64,000 bases of DNA from an uncultured Lachnospiraceae bacterium (GTDB lineage Bacteria > Bacillota > Clostridia > Lachnospirales > Lachnospiraceae). The translations under genes were made by a program, and so were the position numbers. Within the stretch, counting starts at the first letter, position 1; each line of letters begins with the position of its first letter. This document shows, piece after piece, positions 8,550-17,390 of the stretch. Location of the stretch: the NCBI GenBank assembly GCA_934292725.1, contig CAKQXY010000017.1, positions 1 to 64,000 on the forward strand. The letters run 5' to 3'. The notes under the pieces were generated by a model. That model did not search any database. It was not told the origin of the DNA and saw only the letters and a program-made list of their open reading frames with translations.

Positions 8550-9374
8550 ATGAAACAGGCAAAAATAAAAAAAATAAAAAAGACACATGCGCCAACATTG
8601 TGGATCGGTCTTTTTATGATGGGTCTACTGGTAGTTTTAGCTGTACTGGCGCCTGTGATCTGCCCATATGATCCGCTGGAACAAAATCTTGCAGAGTTTC
8701 TTTTGGCACCTGGGCCAAAGCACTTGTTTGGAACAGATCAATTAGGGCGTGATTTATTTACAAGAACGCTGTATGCTGCGCGAACTGATCTATGGATTAT
8801 GGTTATGGCTGAGGTAGCACCATTTATAATAGGTATTTTTCTTGGAATGGCAGCAGGATATTTTGGCGGTGCGATTGACTGGCTGGTAGGAATGGCATCA
8901 GATACATTTATCGCATTTCCATTTTATTTGCTTGTCATTGTGATCGCATTTGCATCTGGTGCAGGGTCGCACGGTATCTTTATCACATATTTGTTAGTTG
9001 GATGGCTTATTTATTGCAAGGTAGCAAGAGGACAGAGTGCAGCACTTAAAAATTCAGAGTGGATTGCTGCAGCAAAGATTCTTGGATACTCTGATATTCG
9101 AATTTTATTTTGTGAACTGCTCCCCAATATTATTCCGCAGGCAATTGTCCTTTTAATGACAGATATGGTGGGACTTCTCGTCATTATTGTAACGCTTGGA
9201 TACTTGGGCATTGGCATTTCACCACCCACACCAGACTGGGGTACCATGATCTCAGAGGGACAAACCTTTATGACAAGTGCCTGGTGGCTTTCAGTTTTGC
9301 CTGGTATGTTTGTCGTATATACAGGAGTAGCGCTCTCATTTATAGGAGATGGGCTTGCAGATCGTTTTCGTTAA
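8550..9374 (+). CDS. ABC transporter permease, DppC/OppC-like
   Basis: A 274-residue permease of the DppC family. The N-terminal region is Lys-rich, then one membrane helix, then the family motif HLFGTDQLGRDLFTR near residues 57-72. The EAA-type loop (EWIAAAKILGYSDIRILF, about 169-187) contacts the ATPases. Five or six helices are predicted. It lies 56 bases after the DppB-like gene and 25 bases before the DppD-like ATPase gene, in a single operon. Confidence 0.88.
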   Translation: MKQAKIKKIKKTHAPTLWIGLFMMGLLVVLAVLAPVICPYDPLEQNLAEFLLAPGPKHLFGTDQLGRDLFTRTLYAARTDLWIMVMAEVAPFIIGIFLGMAAGYFGGAIDWLVGMASDTFIAFPFYLLVIVIAFASGAGSHGIFITYLLVGWLIYCKVARGQSAALKNSEWIAAAKILGYSDIRILFCELLPNIIPQAIVLLMTDMVGLLVIIVTLGYLGIGISPPTPDWGTMISEGQTFMTSAWWLSVLPGMFVVYTGVALSFIGDGLADRFR

Positions 9375-9399
9375 GAAAAAGAAAGGATGTAAGAATTTT

Positions 9400-10194
9400 A
9401 TGGAAATGCAGACTGATTCAGTTGAAACAGTGAAATCCATAGCATCAGATTTAAAAGCAGCAGAACCGATTGTATCAGTAAAAAATTTAACAGTGACTGG
9501 AAAAGATGGCCGACTTCTTGTCGATCATCTTTCTTTACAGTTAAAGCGAGGAGAGACGCTTGGCCTGGTTGGAGAATCAGGTTCAGGAAAGACACTTACA
9601 TTGAAAAGCCTGATAGGACTGCTTCCTAAAAATCTTTCAGAGAGCTATGAAGAAAAAAACATTAACGGAAATGTGGCAATGATTTTTCAAAATCCGATGA
9701 GTGCACTTGATCCGCTATGCCCTGTTTTTGCGCAGCTTATTGAAGTTGTTATGATAAGGCAAAATGTGAGCAAAAAAGAAGCATCTTGCCGGGCTAAGAA
9801 GCTGATTGAGCGCCTTGGCTTACCGAAAGAGCTTTCTAAAAAGGATCGCCTTCCATCAGAGCTTTCCGGTGGACAGTGTCAGAGAATTTTGATTGCAATG
9901 GCACTTGCATGCAAACCAGATGTGCTTTTATGTGATGAACCGACTACAGCGCTTGATGTTACTGTTCAGAAGCAGACACTTGATTTGATTTTGTCGCTGC
10001 AAAAAGAGATGAATTTCGCCATATTGTTCGTCACTCACAATTTGGCAGTGGCAGCAGGCATATGCAGTCATCTTGCTGTGATGCATCATGGAAAAATTGT
10101 GGAAAGGGCTGCGACAAAGGAGATTTTATTAACACCCAAGGATGAGTATACAAAAATGCTTTTGTCAGCAATTTTGTGTATTCCACATAAATGA
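9400..10194 (+). CDS. ABC transporter ATPase, DppD/OppD-like
   Basis: A 264-residue ATPase with Walker A GESGSGKT around residues 65-72, signature LSGGQCQR around 156-163, and Walker B LLCDEPTTALD around 176-186, followed by the switch His in VTHNL. Start 9400 has an AAAGGA site; an in-frame ATG at 9349 lies inside the preceding gene. Compared with classic DppD it lacks the long C-terminal Cys-rich Fe-S extension, ending soon after DEYTKMLLSAIL. It should form a heterodimer with the next ATPase. Confidence 0.88.
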   Translation: MEMQTDSVETVKSIASDLKAAEPIVSVKNLTVTGKDGRLLVDHLSLQLKRGETLGLVGESGSGKTLTLKSLIGLLPKNLSESYEEKNINGNVAMIFQNPMSALDPLCPVFAQLIEVVMIRQNVSKKEASCRAKKLIERLGLPKELSKKDRLPSELSGGQCQRILIAMALACKPDVLLCDEPTTALDVTVQKQTLDLILSLQKEMNFAILFVTHNLAVAAGICSHLAVMHHGKIVERAATKEILLTPKDEYTKMLLSAILCIPHK

Positions 10195-10223
10195 CATATC
10201 ATTAGGAAGGGAGCGGCAGCAAA

Positions 10224-11000
10224 ATGCAAAAAAGTGATGTACTTTTAGAAATTCGAAATATTCAGGCATCATACAAAGAATATCCTGCATTAAATAATGT
10301 CAGTCTTGATATAAAAAGAAATACAGTACTTGGTCTGGTTGGAGAATCAGGCTCAGGAAAGTCAACACTGGCAAAGGTTATCACTGGGCTTTTGCAGGCT
10401 GATACGGGAGAAGTTGTATTTGATGGAGAAATGCTTTATAGCAAGAAAAAGCATTTGCATCGCAGGCAGCAGTGTAAACAAATTCAAATGGTATTTCAAA
10501 ATCCAGAAGGTTCATTAAATCCAAAGCACACAATAGAAAAAATACTTTCTGATGCAATGTTGTTTCATAAAATTACAGACAGGGCGCATGTAAAGGAAAA
10601 ATGTCAGGAATGGGTACAGCGTATGGAACTTCCAGAAGATACACTTTCACGTTTTCCATCATCTTTTTCCGGAGGGCAAAAGCAGCGAATTGCACTTGCA
10701 AGAGCGCTCTGCGTTTCACCAAAATTTTTGATTGCAGATGAGCCAACTAGTGCGTTAGATGTTTCAGTGCAACTTCGCATGCTGCAGTTAATCAAAGAGT
10801 TGAAACAGGAGATGGGGCTGACAATTCTTTTTATCTCGCACGATATGGGTGTTATTTATGATATCTGTGATGAGGTAGCTGTCATGAAGGATGGAAAAAT
10901 TGAAGAGACAGGAGAAAAGGAAGCTTTTTTTGAGAATCCCAAAACAGAGTATGGAAAACTTCTGCTTGACAGTGTGCCAACCCTGCCATATTTGGAGTGA
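10224..11000 (+). CDS. ABC transporter ATPase, DppF/OppF-like
   Basis: A 258-residue ATPase: Walker A GESGSGKST near residues 36-44, Q-loop FQNPEGSLNPKHT near 91-103, signature FSGGQKQR near 148-155, Walker B LIADEPTSALDVS near 168-180, and switch His in ISHDMG. The Q-loop NPxxSLNP sequence is characteristic of DppF/OppF subunits. It completes the importer encoded from 6018. A GGAAGGGAG ribosome site precedes it. Confidence 0.9.
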   Translation: MQKSDVLLEIRNIQASYKEYPALNNVSLDIKRNTVLGLVGESGSGKSTLAKVITGLLQADTGEVVFDGEMLYSKKKHLHRRQQCKQIQMVFQNPEGSLNPKHTIEKILSDAMLFHKITDRAHVKEKCQEWVQRMELPEDTLSRFPSSFSGGQKQRIALARALCVSPKFLIADEPTSALDVSVQLRMLQLIKELKQEMGLTILFISHDMGVIYDICDEVAVMKDGKIEETGEKEAFFENPKTEYGKLLLDSVPTLPYLE

Positions 11001-11051
11001 AGAATTGAATTTTGTGTGAGAGAAAGTCAATGAGAGGAAACGGAAGAAACC

Positions 11052-12107
11052 ATGGAAAAGAAAGCAGACTGGATAAAAGAAATTTATGTAGATCAGGCAG
11101 ATAATTCAAACAAATTAAAAGCAAAAACAGATGTGAACGATTCAAAAGTGTTAACAGGCATCGGTCAGATACAATATGAAATTCCAGGTTTTGTAGATTT
11201 TCATCTCCATGCAGGATGGACTGATTTTGATCATGATGATCAGGAAAAGAGAAGCAACTTGGATGTAGAAGGACGCATTAAGCGTTGCCTTAATGAACTT
11301 GCTGCTATGGGTTTTCGTATAGTTCGCGATGCAGGCGGGTTAGAGTGCATCAAGGCAGATGCATGGAAACAAAGCACTAAAGAAAATGCGCTTTCTATTG
11401 TCGAATGCTCTGGAATGGTGAATGGAGAAAATGCCAAAGACAGTGATTTTCAGAATTGTATAAAAAAACGAAACAGTCTGTGGGTAAAGATTTTTGCAAC
11501 AGGCGGTGTTGGTGCACCACCAGAGAAAGTACTGATTCCAACAATGAAAAAAGAAATATTTTTCAAGCTGGTACAAGACTATCATGCGGCTGGGAAACTT
11601 GTCATGGTTCATACATGGGGAGGTGACAGTCTAGATTGGTGCATTGAGGCAGGTGTGGATTCAGTCGAGCATGGCATTTACATGAATCAAAGACAGGCAT
11701 ATGAATTATCATCAAAAAACATACTCTACGTTCCGACAGCAGCAATTTATCAGCTGCTTGCCGATAATGATAATCCGCTGCAGGTCGCATCATTTTTTGC
11801 AGAGCATGCGCGCCCGGCTGTTATAGCACATCAAAAAGCAGTGGAATATTGTGTAAAAGAAGGTGTTCGCATGACCTGCGGAACTGATTTTTATTCAGAT
11901 CCAAAGCTGTTAGCTCACGAATATGAGGAAGTTTTTGCATTGCAGCGCTATGGTGTGTCTAAAGAAGCAGCTTGGGCGGCATTTTGTGGACAGACCCTTG
12001 CAAAAAAAGAGACAGGTGCGTGCCTTCATTCGACAATCCGATTAAACCGCCATCCGTATGAGATTAATTCACCAGAAGAATTAAAAGCTGCGATTTGCAG
12101 ACCGTGA
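11052..12107 (+). CDS. Amidohydrolase-superfamily enzyme
   Basis: A 351-residue cytosolic metal-dependent hydrolase. The metal-binding HxH occurs in GFVDFHLHAGWTD (about residues 40-52), a Lys-containing strand WVKIFATGGVGA (about 142-153) could supply the bridging lysine, later His residues appear in VMVHTWGG and SVEHGIYM, and the catalytic Asp is in TCGTDFYSD (about 277-285). This is the complete set for a binuclear amidohydrolase such as imidazolonepropionase-like or prolidase-like enzymes. Following directly after the peptide-type importer, it may process the imported compound, but the substrate is not predictable. Confidence 0.8.
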   Translation: MEKKADWIKEIYVDQADNSNKLKAKTDVNDSKVLTGIGQIQYEIPGFVDFHLHAGWTDFDHDDQEKRSNLDVEGRIKRCLNELAAMGFRIVRDAGGLECIKADAWKQSTKENALSIVECSGMVNGENAKDSDFQNCIKKRNSLWVKIFATGGVGAPPEKVLIPTMKKEIFFKLVQDYHAAGKLVMVHTWGGDSLDWCIEAGVDSVEHGIYMNQRQAYELSSKNILYVPTAAIYQLLADNDNPLQVASFFAEHARPAVIAHQKAVEYCVKEGVRMTCGTDFYSDPKLLAHEYEEVFALQRYGVSKEAAWAAFCGQTLAKKETGACLHSTIRLNRHPYEINSPEELKAAICRP

Positions 12108-12118
12108 AGAATAAGTTC

Positions 12119-12147
12119 TTGACATATACATGAAAATACGCTATAGT
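12119..12147 (+). promoter_or_regulatory. Promoter for the ABC-2 exporter operon
   Basis: TTGACA (12119-12124), a 17-base spacer, and TATAGT (12142-12147). It leaves a leader of about 195 bases before the ATPase gene at 12348. Confidence 0.7.
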
Positions 12148-12159
12148 AAAAGTCCTTTT

Positions 12160-12345
12160 GCAAAAGAATGTACAGCATGTACGAGAACGGACAAACCCTA
12201 GAACGGACGGGCCCGAAGACGGGACAAACCGGATCAGATAGGTATTTTATGGCAAAATCCATAAAAGGCAGACCTACTTGGCAAGATACAGTTCACACAT
12301 AAGTGAGAACCGTGACAGTTTTTGTATGACTACCAGGAGGAAGTA
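12160..12345 (+). promoter_or_regulatory. Candidate structured RNA leader before ABC-2 exporter
   Basis: The transcribed leader is G/C-richer than its surroundings and full of paired segments. GAACGGACAAACC and ACGGGACAAACCGG are similar units about 40 bases apart, with CGGGCCCG between them. TTTTATGG/CCATAAAA (about 12244-12267) forms an 8-bp hairpin nested inside TAGGT/ACCTA. GTTCAC/GTGAGAAC follows. The last segment ends just before the AGGAGG ribosome site at about 12335. The arrangement suggests a regulatory RNA, possibly sensing a compound exported by the downstream transporter. I could not match it to a named riboswitch. Confidence 0.45.
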
Positions 12346-12347
12346 CG

Positions 12348-13136
12348 ATGATTACAGTACAAAATTTATGTAAGACCTATAAGGTCGCAAAGAGAAAAGC
12401 AGGCATGAGAGAAGCCTGCCGCAGCTTATTTCGGCGTGAATACGAAGAAATTCACGCACTTGATCACATCAGTTTTCAGATTGAGGACGGAGAGACAATC
12501 GGCTATATTGGCCCAAACGGAGCTGGTAAGAGTACTTCAATTAAGGTACTCAGCGGCATTTTAACGCCAGATGAGGGAACTTGCGTTGTCAATGGAAAAA
12601 TCCCATGGAAGGATCGCATTTCCTATGTAAAGGATATCGGTGTTGTGTTTGGACAGCGAAGCCAGCTTTGGTGGGATGTGCCAGTAATTGACTCATTTGA
12701 ACTTTTGCGGGATATATATTCTATTCCACAGGTAATGTATAAAAATAATCTTGAAGAACTGACAGAACTTCTAAACTTATCAGAGCTATTAAAAACACCG
12801 GCAAGACAGCTCTCACTTGGACAGCGAATGCGCTGTGAGATTGCGGCATCGCTTCTTCACAGTCCAAGCATTCTTTTCTTGGATGAACCAACGATAGGAC
12901 TCGATGCAGTGTCGAAACTTGCCGTGCGTGATTTTATTAAGCAGCTCAATCAAATCCACAAAACAACAGTAATATTGACTACTCACGATATGCAGGACAT
13001 CGAAGCAATTACGCATCGTATTATGTTGATCGGAAAAGGGCGTATATTGATGGACGGCAGTCCGCAGGAGTTAAAGCAGGGAGCCTCATCCATGGACGAG
13101 GCAGTTGTAAAGCTGTACCGCAGCCTTGAGATTTAA
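12348..13136 (+). CDS. ABC exporter ATPase (COG4586-like)
   Basis: A 262-residue ATPase with Walker A GPNGAGKST (about residues 56-64), a Q-loop region GVVFGQRSQLWWDVP (about 100-114) that is diagnostic of the COG4586 group paired with ABC-2 permeases, signature LSLGQRMR (about 150-157), and Walker B ILFLDEPTIGLD (about 170-181), with switch His in TTHDM. Related systems export drugs or lipids, or move viologens. It is the first gene of a three-gene unit with spacings of 8 and 3 bases. Confidence 0.85.
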   Translation: MITVQNLCKTYKVAKRKAGMREACRSLFRREYEEIHALDHISFQIEDGETIGYIGPNGAGKSTSIKVLSGILTPDEGTCVVNGKIPWKDRISYVKDIGVVFGQRSQLWWDVPVIDSFELLRDIYSIPQVMYKNNLEELTELLNLSELLKTPARQLSLGQRMRCEIAASLLHSPSILFLDEPTIGLDAVSKLAVRDFIKQLNQIHKTTVILTTHDMQDIEAITHRIMLIGKGRILMDGSPQELKQGASSMDEAVVKLYRSLEI

Positions 13137-13144
13137 GAGGGGAG

Positions 13145-13957
13145 ATGAGTCAAATGAAAAAGTATCTCTCTTTTTTTCGCATGCGCTTTTTGATGGGATT
13201 ACAATATCGCGCAGCGGCAGCAGCTGGTGTTATCACCCAGTTTACATGGGGATTTATGGAACTTCTTGTCTTTAGAGCATTTTATCAGGCAGATGCGTCT
13301 GCTTTCCCAATGAGCTTTGAAGCTGTTGTCAGCTATATTTGGCTGCAGCAGGCATTTTTGGCGCTGTTTATGGCATGGATGATGGAAACTGAGATTTTTT
13401 CATCTATTATGGATGGAAATATTGCGTACGAGATGTGCCGCCCTGTCCATATTTATTCCATGTGGTTTGCAAGAAGTGTCGCGAACCGTGTGTCAAAGGC
13501 ATTGCTTCGCTGTGTGCCAATTTTAGTTGTGGCACTATTTTTGCCAAAGCCATATCGATTGATGCTTCCACAGGATCCAATGACGCTTTTCTTATTTTTT
13601 CTGACAATGATACTTGGAACATTAGTAACAGTTGCAATTGGCGTGATTATTTATACCAGCTGCTGTTTTACGATTTCTGCCCAAGGCATTCGCATTTTTT
13701 ATGCATCAGCGTGTGAGCTTTTGTCAGGTCAGATCGTGCCGCTTCCATTTATGCCAGAGGTGGTACAGCGTGTGTTAAAGGTGCTTCCGTTTGCTGCTAT
13801 GCAGAATGTGCCATTTCGAATTTATTCAGGAGATTTATCAGGCCGCGCCATGTCAGAGGCAATTTTTCTTCAAATAGTTTGGCTCATTGTGCTTGTTGGA
13901 GTTGGATGGCGATTTGCTAAGCTTGCCGAAAAAAAGCTAGTTGTGCAGGGAGGGTGA
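13145..13957 (+). CDS. ABC-2 type permease subunit
   Basis: A 270-residue membrane protein with about six helices, matching the COG4587-type permease that pairs with the preceding ATPase. The N-terminal KYLSFFRMRFLMGLQYRA segment is the amphipathic coupling region seen in these proteins. An alternative start nine bases downstream (13154) is equally possible. No catalytic residues are expected. Confidence 0.8.
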   Translation: MSQMKKYLSFFRMRFLMGLQYRAAAAAGVITQFTWGFMELLVFRAFYQADASAFPMSFEAVVSYIWLQQAFLALFMAWMMETEIFSSIMDGNIAYEMCRPVHIYSMWFARSVANRVSKALLRCVPILVVALFLPKPYRLMLPQDPMTLFLFFLTMILGTLVTVAIGVIIYTSCCFTISAQGIRIFYASACELLSGQIVPLPFMPEVVQRVLKVLPFAAMQNVPFRIYSGDLSGRAMSEAIFLQIVWLIVLVGVGWRFAKLAEKKLVVQGG

Positions 13958-13960
13958 GTC

Positions 13961-14836
13961 ATGGAAGATAAAATAAAAAGCAAGAATGGAAAGTTAGAAA
14001 AGACAAATAAGAAAGAAAAGATGGAGAAGCTGCATAAAAAGGACAAAAAAGTTTCTGCATTAAGATTGTATTGCCATTATATTAGCATTCATGTGCGAAG
14101 TAATATGCAGTATAAGACATCCTTTTTCCTGACAACACTTGGACAATTTTTATTTTCTTTCAACGTATTTGTGGGAATTACATTTATGTTTCAGCGTTTT
14201 CATGAAGTTAAAGGTTTTACATACAGCGAAGTTTTGATTTGTTATGCGCTTGTGCTAGTCGAATTTTCTCTGGCAGAAATGTTTGCCAGAGGTTTTGACA
14301 GTTTTTCAGGTATGGTGCGCCATGCTGAATTTGACCGTGTGCTAGTACGGCCGCGAAACGAAGTCCTTCAGGTTCTTGGAAGCAAATTTGAGCTGTCAAG
14401 ATGCGGACGCGCCTTTCAGGCGGTAATTCTGTTTGTTTATGGCGTCATGACTGTACAGATCGACTGGAATCTGACGCGTGTGTTAACAGTTATTTTTATG
14501 TTGATCGGCGGAGCTGCTGTATTTTCAGGATTGTTTATGGTGTATGCAGCGCTTTGCTTTTTTACACTTGATGGTCTTGAGTTCATGAACATATTAACAG
14601 ACGGAGCAAGAGAGTACGGCAAATATCCAATTGGTATTTATGGGAAGCGTATGCTTCAATTTTGTACACTCATTGTTCCGTATGCGCTGATTCAATATTA
14701 TCCGCTCTTATATTTGCTAGGAAGAACCACTTCTCTCTTGAACATGGTGATGCCACTATTTGCGGTTATTTTTTTGATCCCGTGTTATGCGCTGTGGCGC
14801 GTAGGTGTGCGCCACTACAAGTCTAGCGGATCGTAA
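13961..14836 (+). CDS. ABC-2 type permease subunit with Lys-rich N-terminus
   Basis: A 291-residue partner permease (COG3694-like) with about six membrane helices. The first 33 residues are a highly charged Lys/Glu stretch with repeated KK and EK pairs, not usual for the family; the conserved part starts near ALRLYCHYISIHVRSNMQYK. The gene begins three bases after the previous stop, so the two permeases should be made in equal amounts and form a heterodimer. Confidence 0.8.
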   Translation: MEDKIKSKNGKLEKTNKKEKMEKLHKKDKKVSALRLYCHYISIHVRSNMQYKTSFFLTTLGQFLFSFNVFVGITFMFQRFHEVKGFTYSEVLICYALVLVEFSLAEMFARGFDSFSGMVRHAEFDRVLVRPRNEVLQVLGSKFELSRCGRAFQAVILFVYGVMTVQIDWNLTRVLTVIFMLIGGAAVFSGLFMVYAALCFFTLDGLEFMNILTDGAREYGKYPIGIYGKRMLQFCTLIVPYALIQYYPLLYLLGRTTSLLNMVMPLFAVIFLIPCYALWRVGVRHYKSSGS

Positions 14837-14874
14837 GAAATTCTGAATAGCTACAAAATTTATCGGAAAAGTAC

Positions 14875-14905
14875 TTGACTGAAGTTAACTTTAGGTTTGT
14901 ATAAT
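14875..14905 (+). promoter_or_regulatory. Promoter for DUF362 gene
   Basis: TTGACT (14875-14880) and a perfect TATAAT (14900-14905) are 19 bases apart, slightly longer than optimal. It lies 46 bases before the start codon at 14951. Confidence 0.55.
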
Positions 14906-14950
14906 ATGGTTAGACCGTTTTGGAAATCACGAAAAAGAGGAGAAAAAACG

Positions 14951-15817
14951 ATGGCAAAAGTATTTTTTACAAGAGAAATTACACCTGAAAAAGTAGTAAA
15001 GTTATATGAGATGGCTGGCAAGGAGTTGACTGGAAAGGTTGCAGTGAAACTTCATTCTGGTGAGAAGGGAAATCAGAACTTCCTTGGACCAGATTTCTGG
15101 CGTCCAGTAATCGAGAAGGTTGGTGGAACTGTTGTTGAGTGTAACACCGCATATGATGGTGCGAGAAACACAACCGAAAAGCACAGACTTCTGATGAAGG
15201 AGCATGGCTGGGATCGCTATTTTGATGTCGATCTGATGGATGCAGAGGGACCAGATCTGGAACTGAGCATTCCAAATGGAAAGATGATCAAGAAGAACTT
15301 TGTTGGAAAGAACATGGCAAATTATGATTCCATGCTTGTATTGTCACACTTCAAGGGTCATCCGATGGGCGGATACGGCGGAGCATTAAAGCAGCTTTCC
15401 ATTGGCTGTGCATCTTCTTTTGGAAAGGCCTATATCCACGGTGCAGGTGTGCCTGAGGAGAAGTGGACTGCGGATCACGATTCCTTCCTGGAATCTATGG
15501 CAGATGCTGCATCCTCTGTTGTTGAGTATTTCAAGGGCAATATTGTCTATGTCAATGTTATGAAGAATATGTCTGTAGACTGTGACTGTTGTAGCGTAGC
15601 AGAGGATCCGTGCATGAAGGATATTGGTATTCTTGTATCCCTTGATCCGATTGCAATTGATCAGGCTTGCATTGACCTTGTTTATGCGGCAACCGACGAT
15701 CCGGGTCAGAAGCATTTTCTGGAGCGTGTCGAGAGCAGAAATGGTGTTCATACCATCGAGGCTGCGGCAGCACTTGGATACGGCAGCAGAGAGTATGAGC
15801 TTGTGACCGTTGAGTAA
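14951..15817 (+). CDS. DUF362 domain protein
   Basis: A 288-residue protein matching DUF362, found in anaerobes and often near Fe-S proteins, of unproved function. The conserved parts are VKLHSGEKGN (about residues 33-42), the central VLSHFKGHPMGGYGGALKQLSIG (about 135-157, described here in two halves: VLSHFKGHPMGG and YGGALKQLSIG), and a CDCCSVAEDPC Cys cluster near 213-223 that could bind a metal or a 4Fe-4S cluster. Start 14951 is preceded by AGAGGAG; an in-frame ATG at 14897 lies on the promoter. A strong terminator follows at 15866. Confidence 0.8.
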   Translation: MAKVFFTREITPEKVVKLYEMAGKELTGKVAVKLHSGEKGNQNFLGPDFWRPVIEKVGGTVVECNTAYDGARNTTEKHRLLMKEHGWDRYFDVDLMDAEGPDLELSIPNGKMIKKNFVGKNMANYDSMLVLSHFKGHPMGGYGGALKQLSIGCASSFGKAYIHGAGVPEEKWTADHDSFLESMADAASSVVEYFKGNIVYVNVMKNMSVDCDCCSVAEDPCMKDIGILVSLDPIAIDQACIDLVYAATDDPGQKHFLERVESRNGVHTIEAAAALGYGSREYELVTVE

Positions 15818-15865
15818 GTAACATATTAAACACATAAAGAAACAGAAAGAGTATAAAGAAGTATG

Positions 15866-15931
15866 AAAAGCATCCGAATTGTGACAAGCGAAAAAATGTT
15901 GTCTGGTTTAAGTCGGATGCTTTTCTTTTTT
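15866..15931 (+). terminator. Intrinsic terminator after DUF362 gene
   Basis: AAAAGCATCCGA (from 15866) pairs with TCGGATGCTTTT (to about 15924), followed by a T-rich tract. The loop is about 35 bases, with a smaller internal GACAA/TTGTC pairing. Confidence 0.75.
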
Positions 15932-15962
15932 TGACTTCTTGATTTTTTGAATTATCAATAGT

Positions 15963-16424
15963 TCAGATGGTGGTGTCTTCTTCATGATAGTTTACACTTC
16001 GGTCATAATGATGGAACTGAGTGAGGCGGTCTGTCTTATGACCATCTGGACAACAAGCAGTAAGTTTTGCCTTTAACTCATCCATTTCAGCAGGGCTAAG
16101 CTTTGTGTAGCTGCTTTCTGAGCGGCGTACATAGTAGCGAAACGAGAAAAGATCGCGCTTCTCCTCGGCAGCTTCTTCTGTTGTCCAGAACTCATGAAAC
16201 GAAGTAAAACGCTTGTCATAGAAATCCTTTTCAAAACGATCAAAGCCGGTTTGATTTTCATAGAAATAATGGCGGTTTCCATCATTATATATCACTTCAA
16301 TATAAGAAAAGACCTCCTCAGTGCCTTGCCCCGGACAGCAACATCCAAGGTTAAACACGATATCATTCATAACATGGCCCTCACGCCATGCAGAAACGTT
16401 TTCTGGTGATAAAGAAAAATTCAT
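15963..16424 (-). CDS. Small conserved-looking protein of unknown function
   Basis: A 153-residue soluble, acidic protein that I do not recognise. It has a Cys-rich segment (LGCCCPGQGTE, about residues 27-37), many aromatic residues (HYFYENQTGFDRFEKDF), and another Cys near the C-terminus (TACCPDGHKTD). The four or five cysteines in two clusters could bind zinc or an Fe-S cluster. No signal peptide or membrane helix. It stands alone, read toward the DUF362 gene terminator. Codon use resembles its neighbours, so I believe it is expressed. Confidence 0.65.
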   Translation of the reverse strand: MNFSLSPENVSAWREGHVMNDIVFNLGCCCPGQGTEEVFSYIEVIYNDGNRHYFYENQTGFDRFEKDFYDKRFTSFHEFWTTEEAAEEKRDLFSFRYYVRRSESSYTKLSPAEMDELKAKLTACCPDGHKTDRLTQFHHYDRSVNYHEEDTTI

Positions 16425-16446
16425 AATAATGCCTCCTGTGTAATGA

Positions 16447-16766
16447 GTTACTGTTCATGGGGCTTTGCCATGAACTGTAACGTTAAATGAACCTGTTATT
16501 TTTGTATTATCATATCATATATTGACAAAGTGGGCAACTCCTAGTAGACTTAATTGGAAAATAGTAAAAGTAAAGGTTACTGTTCATGGATAAGCCAATA
16601 TTGCGGCAAGCCCGAAGGTGAATGGATTTCACGAGACGGACACTTGAAGCAGGTCTTTCAAAGTAATGTATAATAAGAAAGAACATAAAAGGAACCTGCG
16701 GAGTTTGGTCCGTCGACGAAACCATTGCACCGAAGGGCTTTCGTTACATTACGCATGAACAGTAAC
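16447..16766. repeat. Inverted-repeat intergenic element
   Basis: The 369-base gap before the NUDIX gene holds two related structures. At 16447-16481, GTTACTGTTCATGG faces CCATGAACTGTAAC (one mismatch) as a tight hairpin. From 16576 to 16766, a perfect 13-bp terminal inverted repeat, GTTACTGTTCATG / CATGAACAGTAAC, bounds a 191-bp segment with no gene. Its right end contains a 28-base block (16714-16741) that occurs again, reversed and exact, at 60072-60099. This is an interspersed, probably non-autonomous, mobile or regulatory repeat. Confidence 0.6.
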
Positions 16767-16793
16767 AAGTAAAGAGGAAGAGAGGAAAACACT

Positions 16794-17312
16794 ATGCAGG
16801 CAAAACAGGAAAAATGGGACTTATATGATCAGCAGGGCAGAAAAACAGGAAAGACCATCCAGGCAGGCGAGAATGTTCCGCAAGGATATTGTCTGTACTG
16901 TGTTGGTATCTGGGTAATTGACAGCGAGAAGAAGATTTTGCTCACAAAGCGCAGCAGTCAGAAACGTTATGCACCTGGTAAGTGGGAGAATACAGGCGGT
17001 CATATGATTTCAGGAGAGACAAGCAGACATGCCATTGTGCGTGAGCTTAAGGAAGAAACAGGTATTCAGATTGAAGAAAATGAGCTGATTGAGCTTGGAG
17101 ATAATCATATTGGTCAGTTTCTTGGCGATAATTATGCCGTTTTTAAAGATGTGGCACTTGATGAGGTTCATCTTGAAGAGGGAGAGACAGAGGATGTTAT
17201 TAAGGTAACACTTCCACAGCTTGAGGAAATGGCAGAGAAGAAGATGCTTAGTCCAGCAGTGTGGGATCACATGGCTGGATATAAGGATGAGTTTTATCGT
17301 TTGTTCGATTAA
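16794..17312 (+). CDS. NUDIX hydrolase
   Basis: A 172-residue protein with a full Nudix box: GGHMISGETSRHAIVREL followed by KEETGI, about residues 66-89, fitting GX5EX7REUXEEXGU. The start WDLYDQQGRKTGKT matches the Idi/YfcD-like NUDIX subfamily that acts on isoprenoid or nucleoside diphosphate derivatives. It would cleave a diphosphate linkage with Mg2+ or Mn2+. It lies 78 bases before cas6; nothing ties it to CRISPR function. Confidence 0.88.
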   Translation: MQAKQEKWDLYDQQGRKTGKTIQAGENVPQGYCLYCVGIWVIDSEKKILLTKRSSQKRYAPGKWENTGGHMISGETSRHAIVRELKEETGIQIEENELIELGDNHIGQFLGDNYAVFKDVALDEVHLEEGETEDVIKVTLPQLEEMAEKKMLSPAVWDHMAGYKDEFYRLFD

Positions 17313-17390
17313 GCAGATATTAAAAACAAAGCCAATACAAGTATATTTGCAGAATAGGCTTTGTAATGAAAACGAAGAAAGAGGTGCGGC

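Noticed and set aside
16711..16745. Resemblance of AAACCATTGCAC to part of a c-di-GMP riboswitch
   Set aside because: The rest of the riboswitch core is absent and the same block recurs as an interspersed repeat after another gene, so the match looks accidental.
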